Source: Tomocerus qinae (taxonomy: Eukaryota > Arthropoda > Collembola > Entomobryomorpha > Tomoceridae). Taken from it: a stretch of 64,000 nt of DNA. This document shows, in pieces, positions 47,701 through 58,922 of this stretch. The notes beneath the pieces were generated by a model that saw only the letters and a program-made list of their open reading frames with translations, was not told where the DNA came from and ran no database searches. How positions within the stretch are numbered: position 1 is the first letter of the stretch; every line of letters begins with the position of its first letter. The stretch lies in NCBI GenBank assembly GCA_020055645.1, contig CM034548.1:558001-622000 (forward strand). Reading direction: 5' to 3'. The position numbers were made by a program, and so were the translations under genes.

Positions 47701-50700
47701 AGATTATTGGTCCTTTTTACTTTTTTGATCTTAAGTTTATGCAGATTACTCGTAACGCTGGAACAGAAAATTAAATATTTTTCGATTGGAACTATCAAAA
47801 TGTCTGAAATTTTTATTAGATATTCCTCAATCAGTGGTTTATGAGAATCAATTATCATGACCTTTGAATGGCAAGGTTGTTGGCCCTTTTTACTTTTTTG
47901 ATCTTAAGTTTATGCAGATTATTCGTCACGCTGGAACAGAAAATTAAATATTTTTCGATTGGAACCATCAAAATGTCTGAAATTTTTATTAAATAATTCT
48001 CAATCAGTGGTTTTATCGGAATCAATTATCATAACCTTTGAATGGCAAGGTTATCGGTCGTTTGTACTTTTGAATCTTAAGGGTGTACCGATTATTCGTA
48101 ACACTTGAACAAAAACATTAATAATTTTTGATTGGAACTATCTAAATGTCTGAAATTTTTACTAAAAATTCCCTAATCAACAATTAATCAGAATCAATTA
48201 TCGTATTCTTTGAATGGCAAGGTTATCGGTACTTTTTACTTTTTTGATCTTAAGTTTATGCAGATTACTCGTAACGCTGGAACAGAAAATTAAATATTTT
48301 TCGATTGGAACTATCAAAATGTCTGAAATTTTTATTAAATATTCCTCAATCAGTTGTTTATCAGAATCAATCATCATGACCTTTGAATGGCAAGGTTATT
48401 GGTCCTTTTTACTTTTTTGATCTTAAGTTTATGCAGATTATTCGTAACGCTGGAACAGAAAATTAAATATTTTTCGATTGGAACTATCAAAATGTCTGAA
48501 ATTTTTATTAGATATTCCTCAATCAGTGGTTTATGAGAATCAATTATCATGACCTTTGAATGGCAAGGTTGTTGGCCCTTTTTACTTTTTTGATCTTAAG
48601 TTTATGCAGATTATTCGTCATGCTGGAACAGAAAATTAAATATTTTTCGATTGGAACCATCAAAATGTCTGAAATTTTTATTAAATAATTCTCAATCAGT
48701 GGTTTTATCGGAATCAATTATCATAACCATTGAATGGCAAGGTTATCGGTCGTTTGTACTTTTGAATCTTAAGGGTGTACCGATTATTCGTAACACTTGA
48801 ACAAAAACATTAATAATTTTTGATTGGAACTATCTAAATGTCTGAAATTTTTACTAGAAATTTCCTAATCAACAATTAATCAGAATCAATTATCGTAACC
48901 TTTGAATGGCAAGGTTATCGGTACTTTTTACTTTTTTGATCTTAAGTTTATGCAGATTACTCGTAACGCTGGAACAGAAAATTAAATATTTTTCGATTGG
49001 AACTATCAAAATGTCTGAAATTTTTATTAAATATTCCTCAATCAGTTGTTTATCAGAATCAATCATCATGACCTTTGAATGGCAAGATTATTGGTCCTTT
49101 TTACTTTTTTGATCTTAAGTTTATGCAGATTATTCGTAACGCTGGAACAGAAAATTAAATATTTTTCGATTGGAACTATCAAAATGTCTGAAATTTTTAT
49201 TAGATATTCGTCAATCAGTGGTTTATGAGAATCAATTATCATGACCTTTGAATGGCAAGGTTGTTGGCCCTTTTTACTTTTTTGATCTTAAGTTTATGCA
49301 GATTATTCGTCATGCTGGAACAGAAAATTAAATATTTTTCGATTGGAACCATCAAAATGTCTGAAATTTTTATTAAATAATTCTCAATCAGTGGTTTTAT
49401 CGGAATCAATTATCATAACCATTGAATGGCAAGGTTATTGGTCGTTTGTACTTTTGAATCTTAAGGGTGTACCGATTATTCGTAACACTTGAACAAAAAC
49501 ATTAATAATTTTTGATTGGAACTATCTAAATGTCTGAAATTTTTACTAAAAATTCCCTAATCAACAATTAATCAGAATCAATTATCGTAACCTTTGAATG
49601 GCAAGGTTATCGGTACTTTTTACTTTTTTGATCTTAAGTTTATGCAGATTACTCGTAACGCTGGAACAGAAAATTAAATATTTTTCGATTGGAACTATCA
49701 AAATGTCTGAAATTTTTATTAAATATTCCTCAATCAGTTGTTTATCAGAATCAATCATCATGACCTTTGAATGGCAAGATTATTGGTCCTTTTTACTTTT
49801 TTGATCTTAAGTTTATGCAGATTACTCGTAACGCTGGAACAGAAAATTAAATATTTTTCGATTGGAACTATCAAAATGTCTGAAATTTTTATTAGATATT
49901 CCTCAATCAGTGGTTTATGAGAATCAATTATCATGACCTTTGAATGGCAAGGTTGTTGGCCCTTTTTACTTTTTTGATCTTAAGTTTATGCAGATTATTC
50001 GTCATGCTGGAACAGAAAATTAAATATTTTTCGATTGGAACCATCAAAATGTCTGAAATTTTTATTAAATAATTCTCAATCAGTGGTTTTATCGGAATCA
50101 ATTATCATAACCTTTGAATGGCAAGGTTATCGGTCGTTTGTACTTTTGAATCTTAAGGGTGTACCGATTATTTGTAACACTTGAACAAAAACATTAACAA
50201 TTTTTGATTGGAATTATCTAAATGTCTGAAATTTTTACTAAAAATTCCCTAATCAACAATTAATCAGAATCAATTATCGTAACCTTTGAATGGCAAGGTT
50301 ATCGGTACTTTTTACTTTTTTGATCTTAAGTTTATGCAGATTACTCGTAACGCTGGAACAGAAAATTAAATATTTTTCGATTGGAACTATCAAAATGTCT
50401 GAAATTTTTATTAAATATTCCTCAATCAGTTGTTTATCAGAATCAATCATCATGACCTTTGAATGGCAAGATTATTGGTCCTTTTTACTTTTTTGATCTT
50501 AAGTTTATGCAGATTATTCGTAACGCTGGAACAGAAAATTAAATATTTTTCGATTGGAACTATCAAAATGTCTGAGATTTTTATTAAGTATTCCTCAATC
50601 ATTGGTTTATCAGAATCAATTATCATGACTTTTGAATGGCAAGGTTGTCGGTCGTTTATACTTTTTAATCTTAAGGGTGTACCGATTATTCTCAACACTT

Positions 50701-52350
50701 GAACAAAAACAATGACAATTTTTGATTTTAACTATCTAAATGTCTGAAATTTTTACTAAAAATTCCCTAATCAACAATTAATCAGAATCAATTATCGTAA
50801 CCTTTGAATGGCAAGGTTATCGGCCCTTTTTACTTTTTTGATCTTAAGTTTATGCAGATTACTCGTAACGCTGGAATAGAAAATTAAATATTTTTCGATT
50901 GGAACTATCAAAATGTCTGAAATTTTTATTAAATATTCCTCAATCAGTGGTTTATGAGAATCAATTATCATGACCTTTGAATGGCAAGGTTGTTGGCCCT
51001 TTTTACTTTTTTGATCTTAAGTTTATGCAGATTATTCGTCACGCTGGAACAGAAAATTAAATATTTTTCGATTGGAACCATCAAAATGTCTGAAATTTTT
51101 ATTAAATAATTCTCAATCAGTGGTTTTATCGGAATCAATTATCATAATTTTTGAATGGCAAGGTAATCGGTCGTTTGTACTTTTGAATCTTAAGGGTGTA
51201 CCGATTATTCGTAACACTTGAACAAAAACATTAATAATTTTTGATTGGAACTATCTAAATGTCTGAAATTTTTACTAAAAATTCCCTAATCAACAATTAA
51301 TCAGAATCAATTATCGTAACCTTTGAATGGCAAGGTTATCGGTACTTTTTACTTTTTTGATCTTAAGTTTATGCAGATTACTCGTAACGCTGGAACAGAA
51401 AATTAAATATTTTTCGATTGGAACTATCAAAATGTCTGAAATTTTTATTAAATATTCCTCAATCAGTTCTTTATCAGAATCAATCATCATGACCTTTGAA
51501 TGGCAAGGTTATTGGTCCTTTTTACTTTTTTGATCTTAAGTTTATGCAGATTATTCGTAACGCTGGAACAGAAAATTAAATATTTTTCGATTGGAACTAT
51601 CAAAATGTCTGAGATTTTTATTAAATATTCCTCAATCATTGGTTTATCAGAATCAATTATCATGACTTTTGAATGGCAAGGTAATCGGTCGTTTATACTT
51701 TTTAATCTTAAGGGTGTACCGATTATTCTCAACACTTGAACAAAAACAATGACAATTTTTGATTTTAACTATCTAAATGTCTGAAATTTTTACTAAAAAT
51801 TCCCTAATCAACAATTAATCAGAATCAATTATCGTAACCTTTGAATGGCAAGGTTATCGGTCCTTTTTACTTTTTTGATCTTAAGTTTATGCAGATTACT
51901 CGTAACGCTGGAACAGAAAATTAAATATTTTTGATTGGAACTATCTAAATGTCTGAAATTTTTACTAAAAATTCCCTAATCAACAATTAATCAGAATCAA
52001 TTATCGTAACCTTTGAATGGCAAGGTTATCGGTACTTTTTACTTTTTTGATCTTAAGTTTATGCAGATTACTCGTAACGCTGGAACAGAAAATTAAATAT
52101 TTTTCGATTGGAACTATCAAAATGTCTGAAATTTTTATTAAATATTCCTCAATCAGTTGTTTATCAGAATCAATTATCATGACCTTTGAATGGCAAGGTT
52201 GTTGGCCCTTTTTACTTTTTTGATCTTAAGTTTATGCAAATTATTCGTCACGCTGGAACAGAAAATTAAATATTTTTCGATTGGAACCATCAAAATGTCT
52301 GAAATTTTTATTAAATAATTCTCAATCAGTGGTTTTATCGGAATCAATTA
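41705..52350 (-). repeat. Sat-B array, right arm (~173-bp monomer, about 61 copies, 692-bp higher-order repeat)
   Basis: Same monomers as the left arm on the opposite strand. Homologous positions recur at 46830, 47522, 48214, 48906, 49598 and 50290: exactly 692 bp each, or 4 x 173. Each tetramer has three type-B monomers and one type-A monomer. Outside this run the spacings are 1037, 865 and 518 (6, 5 and 3 monomers). The inner edge (41820-43100) mirrors the diverged monomers of the left arm, and a block near 42620 is repeated near 43303. Confidence 0.96.
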
Positions 52351-53362
52351 GAGATTAGAGTCTAAATCTAATTGCGTTGGAACCCTCTTCTACGAATGGT
52401 ACAACGTTTGGAATTAGGTCTGCAATCCCCCCTCATGTTGAAGCATTTTGGTATATGTTTTGGAAGTCTACCACTTATGCTGCACCGTTTTGGACATTGC
52501 GTTGGTATCCTCTTCTACCATGGGTACAACGTTTGGAATTAGGTCTGCATTCCCCCCTCATGTTGAAGCATTTATGCATATGTTTTGGAAGTCTCCCACT
52601 TATGCTGCACCGTTTTGGAAATTGCGTTGGAATCCTCTTCTACCAATGGTACAACGTTTGGAATTAGGTCTGCAATCCCCCCTCATGTTGAAGCATTTTG
52701 GCATATGTTTCGGAAGTCACCCACTTATGCTGCACCGTTTTGGAAATTGCGTTGGAATCCTCTTCTACCATTGGTACAACTAATGGAATAAAGTCTGCAT
52801 TCCTCCCTCATGTTAAAGCATTTTGGCATATGTTTTGGAAGTCTCCCACTTATGCTGCACCGTTTTGGAAATTGCGTTTGAATCTTCTTCTACCGTTGGT
52901 ACAACGTTTGGAATTAGGTCTGCAATCCCCCTCATGTTGAAGCATTTTTGCATATGTTTCGGAAGTCTCCCACTTATGCTGCACCGTTTTGGAAATTGCG
53001 TTTGAATCTTCTTCTACCGTTGGTACAACGTTTGGAATTAGGTCTGCAATCCCCCCTCATGTTGAAGCATTTTGGCATATGTTTTGGAAGTCTCCCACTT
53101 ATGCTGCACCGTTTGGAAATTGTGTCGGAATCCTCTTTTACCATTGGTTCTACGTTTGGAATTAGCTTATAAATCCCCCCTCATGTAGAAAGCATTTTGG
53201 AATATGTTTCGTAAGTCTCCCACTTATGCTGCACCGTTTGGAAATTGTGTCGGAATCCTCTTTTACCATTGGTTCTACGTTTGGAATTAGCTTATAAATC
53301 CCCCCTCATGTAGAAAGCATTTTGGAATATGTTTCGTAAGTCTCCCACTTATGCTGCACCTC
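52351..53362 (-). repeat. Sat-A array, right arm (~125-bp unit, about 8 copies)
   Basis: Reverse complement of the left Sat-A array. The junction to Sat-B differs from the left side: AGAGATTAGAGTCTAAATCT intervenes here. The outermost variant unit (with TTTATAAGC on the minus strand) is present twice in tandem on this side but once on the left. Confidence 0.93.
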
Positions 53363-53514
53363 TTTGGGATTTGCTTTTGAAGCCTCGTGGAAGCCTCGGC
53401 TACACTTGGTTCACGGTTTGCATTAGGTTCTGATATCCCCCCTCATGCTGCATTTTGAGAAGCCCATCTTTGGCAGGATTCTGGGTTTGGGTTTGGGTTT
53501 AACTTAACGCGCCT
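53363..53514 (-). repeat. right unique terminal segment of the inverted repeat (152 bp)
   Basis: Inverse of 16900-17051, ending GGGTTTAACTTAACGCGCCT. The three GGGTTT units mirror the AAACCC units of the left tip. Confidence 0.88.
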
Positions 53515-53523
53515 TACGCGAAC
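53515..53523 (+). repeat. right 9-bp target-site duplication of the giant element
   Basis: TACGCGAAC, identical to 16891-16899 and immediately outside the right tip. Confidence 0.85.
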
Positions 53524-53536
53524 ATTATTATATCTA

Positions 53537-53576
53537 TAAACTCTACAATCTATAGATATATCTGTAGATTGTAGAG
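53537..53576. repeat. short AT-rich inverted repeat
   Basis: CTCTACAATCTA and TAGATTGTAGAG flank TAGATATATCTG, just outside the giant element. Confidence 0.7.
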
Positions 53577-53594
53577 ATATATCTGTATATATAG

Positions 53595-54604
53595 TAGTAT
53601 AAGGGTATCCTCTGTGTAAGGGCACCATTGTACTAGTATCTCTGTTCGTAGCGAGTTAAACTAGGATAACCGACCCTCGGGGTTTCAGTACTCTGACTCT
53701 TTTCAATGAAATCTAAAAAATATGTAGGAAATTCCATTTTATAAAAAAGTAACAAAATGTGATATGTGAACATACAGATAGATCTTAAATCAATTACACA
53801 ACCCAAAAAATCACATTGGTACACTAGCGGTTTTTTTCATTTAGAGATTGTCTGGCTGTCTCACTATGACCCGTCTTTAAATACATCTACATTTTTTACT
53901 CTGTGCATGATTGACATTTACAATATTTTATGTTCTATTAACTAATACGCTTTGCAGTCTGCATATCTAGATATTTACATATCTGCCGATATTATGGTAA
54001 TTATTTGGTTTTTGCAAATATCACTATTTGACTAAGTAAATCAAGTTAATAAGATTTTGAGCATAAATTATAATTATATCATTATAAAGTAGCATAATTG
54101 TCTACTTAACTCAGGCTTTGCAATGCATTTAAGAGTGGAACAGTTGTACTGAAACCCCGAGGCCCAATGTGGAACCCTTGTGTAACGTTTTGGTCTAGGT
54201 AGGAAGATCTTAGAAGGCAGAAGGGGCTTAGCTCTGAAAGTAGGTACCCTACTAATGTTAAATTTCGAATTTGAAACCGCTCTAACTGTAACACCGCACC
54301 TCGCCGGTCCTTCTAACTTACAGACATTGTCAATTTGGACAAGACGATTCTAATGATGTAAACATCATCCAAATGCGACCAACTGACATACATCAAAAAT
54401 CAATTCGAAAATATAAGTAGGGAATTGGGTGGTTAAGCTGAAGCCCCGCCAGTTAGCCTCTCAGATTTAATTGTCCTCACAGCCCCTATTCAACACCTCT
54501 TCTCACTTCTTTGGTCGAGGGTCGGTTATCCTAGTTTAACTCGCTACGAACAGTTATACTAGTACAATGGCGCCCTTACAGAGAGGGTACACTTATACTA
54601 TGAC
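53595..54604. mobile_element. ~1-kb inverted-repeat element next to the giant element
   Basis: The left end TAGTATAAGGGTATCCTCTG, with ACCATTGTACTAGTATC and GTAGCGAGTTAAACTAGGAT, is mirrored at about 54518-54604 for some 90 bp with a few mismatches. A second inverted pair, CCCTCGGGGTTTCAGTAC and GTACTGAAACCCCGAGG, lies further in. No transposase frame. It begins about 70 bp from the giant element's TSD. Confidence 0.75.
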
Positions 54605-55870
54605 ATATCTACATACTTTCGCGGGGATTTCTACCACAAAAGTTATAACACAGCACACTGATGAGTACATTGACAGCGACGGTCATTTAAAATCAGGGTA
54701 CTTTTCCAATCCTCGCTCGAACTTAGCATGTAACCTCATACTTAAATTTTTCCAAATGACTTTACTGCAAGATTCCTCAACACTCCGCAATCATATATAC
54801 ATCATTGGATCCGTCGTAAACGATTTTACAGTATTATATGTAATTCATAGAGACCGATGTAGCCCCTAGCTTTAGCAGTAATCATTACAAATTCGTGTAT
54901 TTAACATAGTGAGATAGGAAATTTCAAACAAAAGTCAAACCCGCTTTATCTGGCACGAAATGCATGACCGTGCCAGGCAGGTCTTTGATTCTCTGTGCAC
55001 AGAGCGAATGTAAACTTAATCTTAACTTATGACTCTACTATTGATTTAGTGTACTTTTCCTCTAATGATAGCCTGGTTTAAAGTTTAAGCCTGTTTTTGG
55101 CAACCGGCTGGGACAAACTATTTAGTGGTGAAACCCAACCCTGGCAGACGGCAGTACCGTATTTAAAAGTCGATTTCGGAGTGGGCAATGACGGAAAATT
55201 TTGGCTTCTTTTATCGAAAATGAGTCAAAAATAGCCTAAAAATCACATGAAATGTATTTTGAGAAAAAATTTCCTCTTTTCTTGGATTTTGGGGGGGGGG
55301 GGTACATTTGCTCCTAATGCCCCATACAGCCTTGGCAGATAGTGAACATGATTTCCAAGATCACCCATTCCTTACATGTAAAATTCTGTCTTTCAAAAAA
55401 TCATAAAACGAATTCTATTACACTGAGCGTTATTAAAATGATCATTTGAGTGTTTGACTTTAAGATGCACATGTAGCAAAAAAGCTTGCTTTTTAGAGCC
55501 ACCGATATCTTTCAAAGTAGCAGCTAGTAGGAGCTGGAATTTTTTTTAAATTTCTACATAAAAATAGATAATTTTTGAAACCAGATTGAAAGGTGAGAAG
55601 TGGTGAGAACAAAAATTATGTAACATTTTACATTTTTGCATACGAGAGTATAGGAATCACGCAGAGATAATATACTGTCATATCTTCCGTTATACATGTA
55701 AAAAATCTTTAGAGGACAAATCAAATAATTCGTATTGAATACATTATCATGTAAAGTAAAAAATGCTCAAAATTGATATAAACTTTTTGAGCTAAAAATT
55801 CTCCAAACCTCCAATTCACGAAAATTCAACACTGCAAATTGCCCGTTATTTCCCTATCCTCATTTTCTAT
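54605..55870. other. no gene recognised; contains a 12-G run
   Basis: AT-rich DNA with a homopolymer of twelve G at 55291-55302. An open frame at 54567-54869 starts within the inverted-repeat end and has no recognisable domain. Confidence 0.5.
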
Positions 55871-55871
55871 A

Positions 55872-56456
55872 TAATCATCATCATCATCATGTATTAATCG
55901 AACATAGAACCCGCCCTACCGATACAATTTGCATTGTAGTTTAAATTTTTATTATGTAAGCACAAAATGTTTGTTAAAATATATTTCATATAATTGTATA
56001 AATCGTAATTTTTACTTTGGAATAATATTAGTAGAAAATTATTTTTCTCCAAGTTGGTGATTGACAATATGAAAGGAAAGACTTGTTTTCTAGCATGTTG
56101 TAGTAGGTTACATTTAAACATCATATGGAAAAGTGATTCTACGTGTTGATAGCATTTTGGACATTCTGTATTGATAACTTTTGGACATTGATAACTCTTT
56201 TGTTTATATATAGGTTAAGACTATTTAGCCTAATTTGGGCTAATAGAGATCGTACTGGTAGAGGTGGGTTACATTTAAAGTAGTTAGCCTTCCCGCTATG
56301 AGGAACAGATATTGAGTAGTGGGGAATGGTTGTTGAGTTATTGACTCTTTCTAGATCAGACTGTTTAAGAACTTCGGTAAACCTTTTTTTAATTTCCCTG
56401 ATGTTAAGTTTTGGTCTAGTCAAATCTGTGTTGCTAATTATATTGTCTAGTCCCAT
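55872..56456 (-). pseudogene. 3' end of a non-LTR retrotransposon (RT C-terminus) with GAT-repeat tail
   Basis: The minus-strand frame from 56456 reads NPPLPVRSLLAQIRLNSLN and LYINKR. After a frameshift near 56175 it reads CPKCYQHVESLFHMMFKCN, the C-x2-C...H...C cluster found at the C-terminus of I/Jockey/CR1-type reverse transcriptases. It continues to a stop near 55894, followed by ATGATGATGATGATGAT (minus strand), a simple-repeat 3' tail typical of these elements. 5'-truncated and frameshifted. Confidence 0.7.
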
Positions 56457-56630
56457 TTTCTATATAATAATAAGAACAAAATATACCCCATAGCTAATAC
56501 ATACTCATTCATTCATGTTAAATCCCTATGAGTGGTCCTAAATGCCCCATACGGTATAATATCTTCCAATTTCTCCATGTATTATTGTATTAACTGATTC
56601 CACGATAACTTGACCGAAAACTTTTTGAAT

Positions 56631-57040
56631 TACCGTATTAATCGAATTAATTCTCCGTATTGAAATAGTGCTCCCCCGGGTAATTATTTCGATTTTTATC
56701 GTTTTTAGGGGCAAAATAATAGCCTTTGAGAAATAATTCTCCGTATCGAAATAATTCACCATCCCAATCTAAGTTTCAGTAGGTCAGGTCAGGTGGTGGG
56801 TATATTTGAGTGCAAATGTATGTAACCCCATTCCCTATAATGAGGAATATGATAGTCGAGGAATAATTTACTTTTCTATGTACCCGGACTTCAATAAAAA
56901 TTGACTGTTTGTAAAATAATTCTCAGTATCGAAATAATTCACCACCTGGTTAACTATTTCGATTATCTTCGTTTTCAAGAGCTTAAAAAAAGACCAATGA
57001 AACAATAACAAACCGGAGAATTAATTCGATTAATACGGTA
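56631..57040. mobile_element. 406-bp pogo-like MITE flanked by TA
   Basis: The ends CCGTATTAATCGAATTAATT (56633) and AATTAATTCGATTAATACGG (to 57038) are perfect inverted repeats flanked by TA at 56631-56632 and 57039-57040. Internal subrepeats of the type GAAATAATTC(T/A)CCGTATCGAAATAATT occur in both orientations. Its tips match those of the element at 60719-61549 (CCGTAATAATCGA). Confidence 0.85.
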
Positions 57041-57597
57041 TGTCTTCGGATTTTGAAAGACAAGGAAAAAAAGAGATACCTAACTACTAAAAGTGGGCAT
57101 GTATGTATATATGTACTAAAAGTGGGTACCTTTAGTTCTATCGTGTAATAAGCTCATTTGGAAAGAGGACATCCTAGCTTTTATTAAATAATGCTGACGA
57201 CCACTTCGTGCGACTTTTCTAACCATTTCGTTCGAATTTTTACTAAGTTATTCAACTTTTTTGATTTGTGTGAACATCTTATTGCCTACTCTGTGTTATC
57301 ACAGTTAATTTTTAGTGGTTTTGGAGTACCAAAAGAGGAGGTTATTCCTGTTGAGAAATCGCCCAGGCAGAAACAGACAGATGCTCATCGAACGATTTCA
57401 TAACGCTTCTGCTGCTAACCTATATAATGTAGCTCAACAGCTCAAGTAGCAGGCCGGCCATGCAATGAGCTGAATTGATTTGAGCCCAGCCCTACTTTTG
57501 GGGCAGAGTTCGAGTTCTGGAACGGAGGAGTAAGCATGCGAGTCCCGTGACGTTTACTAACAGACAGACTGCCCGATTTCCTCCACCATAAGAATAC
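57041..57597. other. no supported feature
   Basis: Contains short open frames (57191-57403 on +) without recognisable domains, and the possible downstream intron of the 57598-57900 frame. Confidence 0.45.
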
Positions 57598-57900
57598 CTG
57601 CCGTTTCTCCCCTCCTTCCTTGTGCAGTGCCATGGCTATGCTATAAATGATTTCTCTACAGGTACAGGTCCGTGTAGTCTTTGAATGGTCTCCAGCAAAC
57701 TGCAGCAAGCAGATGAGAGTGAGTGCATCATTTCGGGTTTGGGTGGCGAGGGAGAATATGTCGCTAAGCTGTGGTCGATATTTCTCCACGAAATTCTCCA
57801 GCATTTTATTCATTCCCCTCACTAGCAACTCGGCCTCTAGACAAACAAATTCACTACTGGAAAGTTTTCTCCTGTTCAGTCCTCTCCTACAGTTTTGCAT
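57598..57900 (-). CDS. possible exon of an unrecognised protein gene
   Basis: This minus-strand open frame is clearly less AT-rich than its surroundings. It reads MLENFVEKYRPQLSDIF, SLATQTRNDALTLICLLQFA and CREIIYSIAMALHKEGGEKR, and has a donor-like CAG|GTATTC at 57597. The composition (amphipathic, Leu/Ala-rich, no low complexity) looks like a helical protein segment. An acceptor may lie near 57925 (TGCTACAG). The frame runs on to 57442, but that part is lower-quality. I do not recognise the family; it could equally be a fragment of a mobile element. Confidence 0.4.
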
Positions 57901-58039
57901 TTTGCGACTGTCTGTAGCAATTAAATATAGTTTCTCCCTACTAGATAGAATCCTTCATTTTGTAGACTATTTCATTGTTCCAAAAGAATATTGCTACTCC
58001 AACGATTCTAATCATTATTGTGATTTCTACTGCCTATAG

Positions 58040-58568
58040 TGTCTAATAATCTAGTCATATCAATTCACAAGTTATATCAATATACACTTTTATGACTTGG
58101 GGTTGACTGCTGAAAGTTTCATATCTAGCTGTGTTTAACAGATTAGGATTCTTCTCAGCGCAATTTGACGTTTTCCTTTTAAAAAAGTATTTCCCAAAAG
58201 TAGTTAAATAAATAAATACTCTAAAAAGGGATTTAGTCCAAAATCCTTTGCCTTACAACACCTTACATAAACTCTACCCGCAGCGGTTACTATTTAGGTG
58301 GTATCATAAGACATTTGCGAAAGTCTCAATGGGAAAACCGTGTATGAGTGAAATCATATCTAAAAAGAAATTCTACAGCCACAGAACCAAATTTAATAAA
58401 ATGCCACATTCCCGGGCCCAACGTCAAACCTTTATTATTACATTTGTATAAGACCCAATAAACTCTGATTCTACAGCACAAACTTAAATTAGTGGGGGTA
58501 TACACAGGTACACCTGAGTTTTATTGAATCGTCAAACGCAACGTCAGATCTTTTTATGACGGTATTGG
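58040..58568. other. no supported feature
   Basis: AT-rich DNA. An open frame at 58248-58451 has no recognised domain. Confidence 0.4.
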
Positions 58569-58589
58569 GAATTTTCACATCTAAAGTTT

Positions 58590-58922
58590 TACATCTTGGG
58601 TAGTGAAGTTTTACAACCAGGTACTGTAGTTTTGCAACCAGGTATTACAGTTTTACTACCGTGTATTGCAGTTTTTCACCCATCACCCATGTTCTGCAGT
58701 TTTACAACCAGGTACTGCAGTTTTACAACCGTGTATTGCAGTTTTACACTCATTAGCTGCAGTTTTACACTCGTGTACTGCAGTTTACAACCAGGTACTG
58801 CAGTTTTACAACAAGGTACTGCAGTTTTACAACCAGGTACTGCAATTTTACAACCAGGTACTACAGTTTTACAACCAGGTACTGCAATTTTACAACCAGG
58901 TACTGCAGTTTTACAACCATGA
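58590..58922 (+). repeat. 21-bp minisatellite
   Basis: Units of the type GCAGTTTTACAACCAGGTACT, about 15 copies. They are variable on the left (CACCCATCACCC, CACTCATTAGCTG) and near-identical on the right. The inverted partner end at 62485-62575 has only two or three diverged units, so expansion happened on one arm. Confidence 0.92.

Larger units (their letters stand above)
16900..53514 (-). mobile_element. giant 36.6-kb Mutator-like/foldback transposon with satellite-built arms
   Basis: Both tips read AGGCGCGTTAAGTTAAACCC inward and are flanked by the 9-bp duplication TACGCGAAC. The left arm (16900-34420, 17.5 kb) and right arm (41705-53514, 11.8 kb) are inverted repeats with the same layer order: unique tip, Sat-A, Sat-B. 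They enclose a 7.3-kb core with a - strand gene for a PHD/DDE/ULP1 transposase. A 9-bp TSD, a MULE-type transposase and arms of tandem repeats are the known hallmarks of MULE and FB-NOF elements; satellite arms of this length are not something I know from described elements. The clean TSD argues for a single insertion rather than an inverted segmental duplication. Confidence 0.9.

Noticed and set aside
18879-52223. Repeated 60-82-codon frames (MARLSVLFTFLILSLC and MIIDSDKPLIEEYLIK types)
   Set aside because: They are translations of Sat-B monomers on both strands. Frames are lost freely in neighbouring monomers, so no small-protein family is supported.
6461-52350. CRISPR array
   Set aside because: The repeats are directly tandem with no unique spacers, in a eukaryotic context.
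18205-52350. Calling this a centromere
   Set aside because: Monomer size and higher-order repeats are suggestive, but the arrays are arms of a single transposon and there is no evidence of CENP-A association.
16900-53514. Inverted segmental duplication or assembly palindrome instead of a transposon
   Set aside because: The arms are unequal in length and higher-order structure, the core is unique with a transposase, and a 9-bp target duplication flanks the tips.
57191-57403. Possible gene (70 codons, FSNHFVRIFTKLFNFF)
   Set aside because: No recognisable domain, no splice context, and located next to a MITE.
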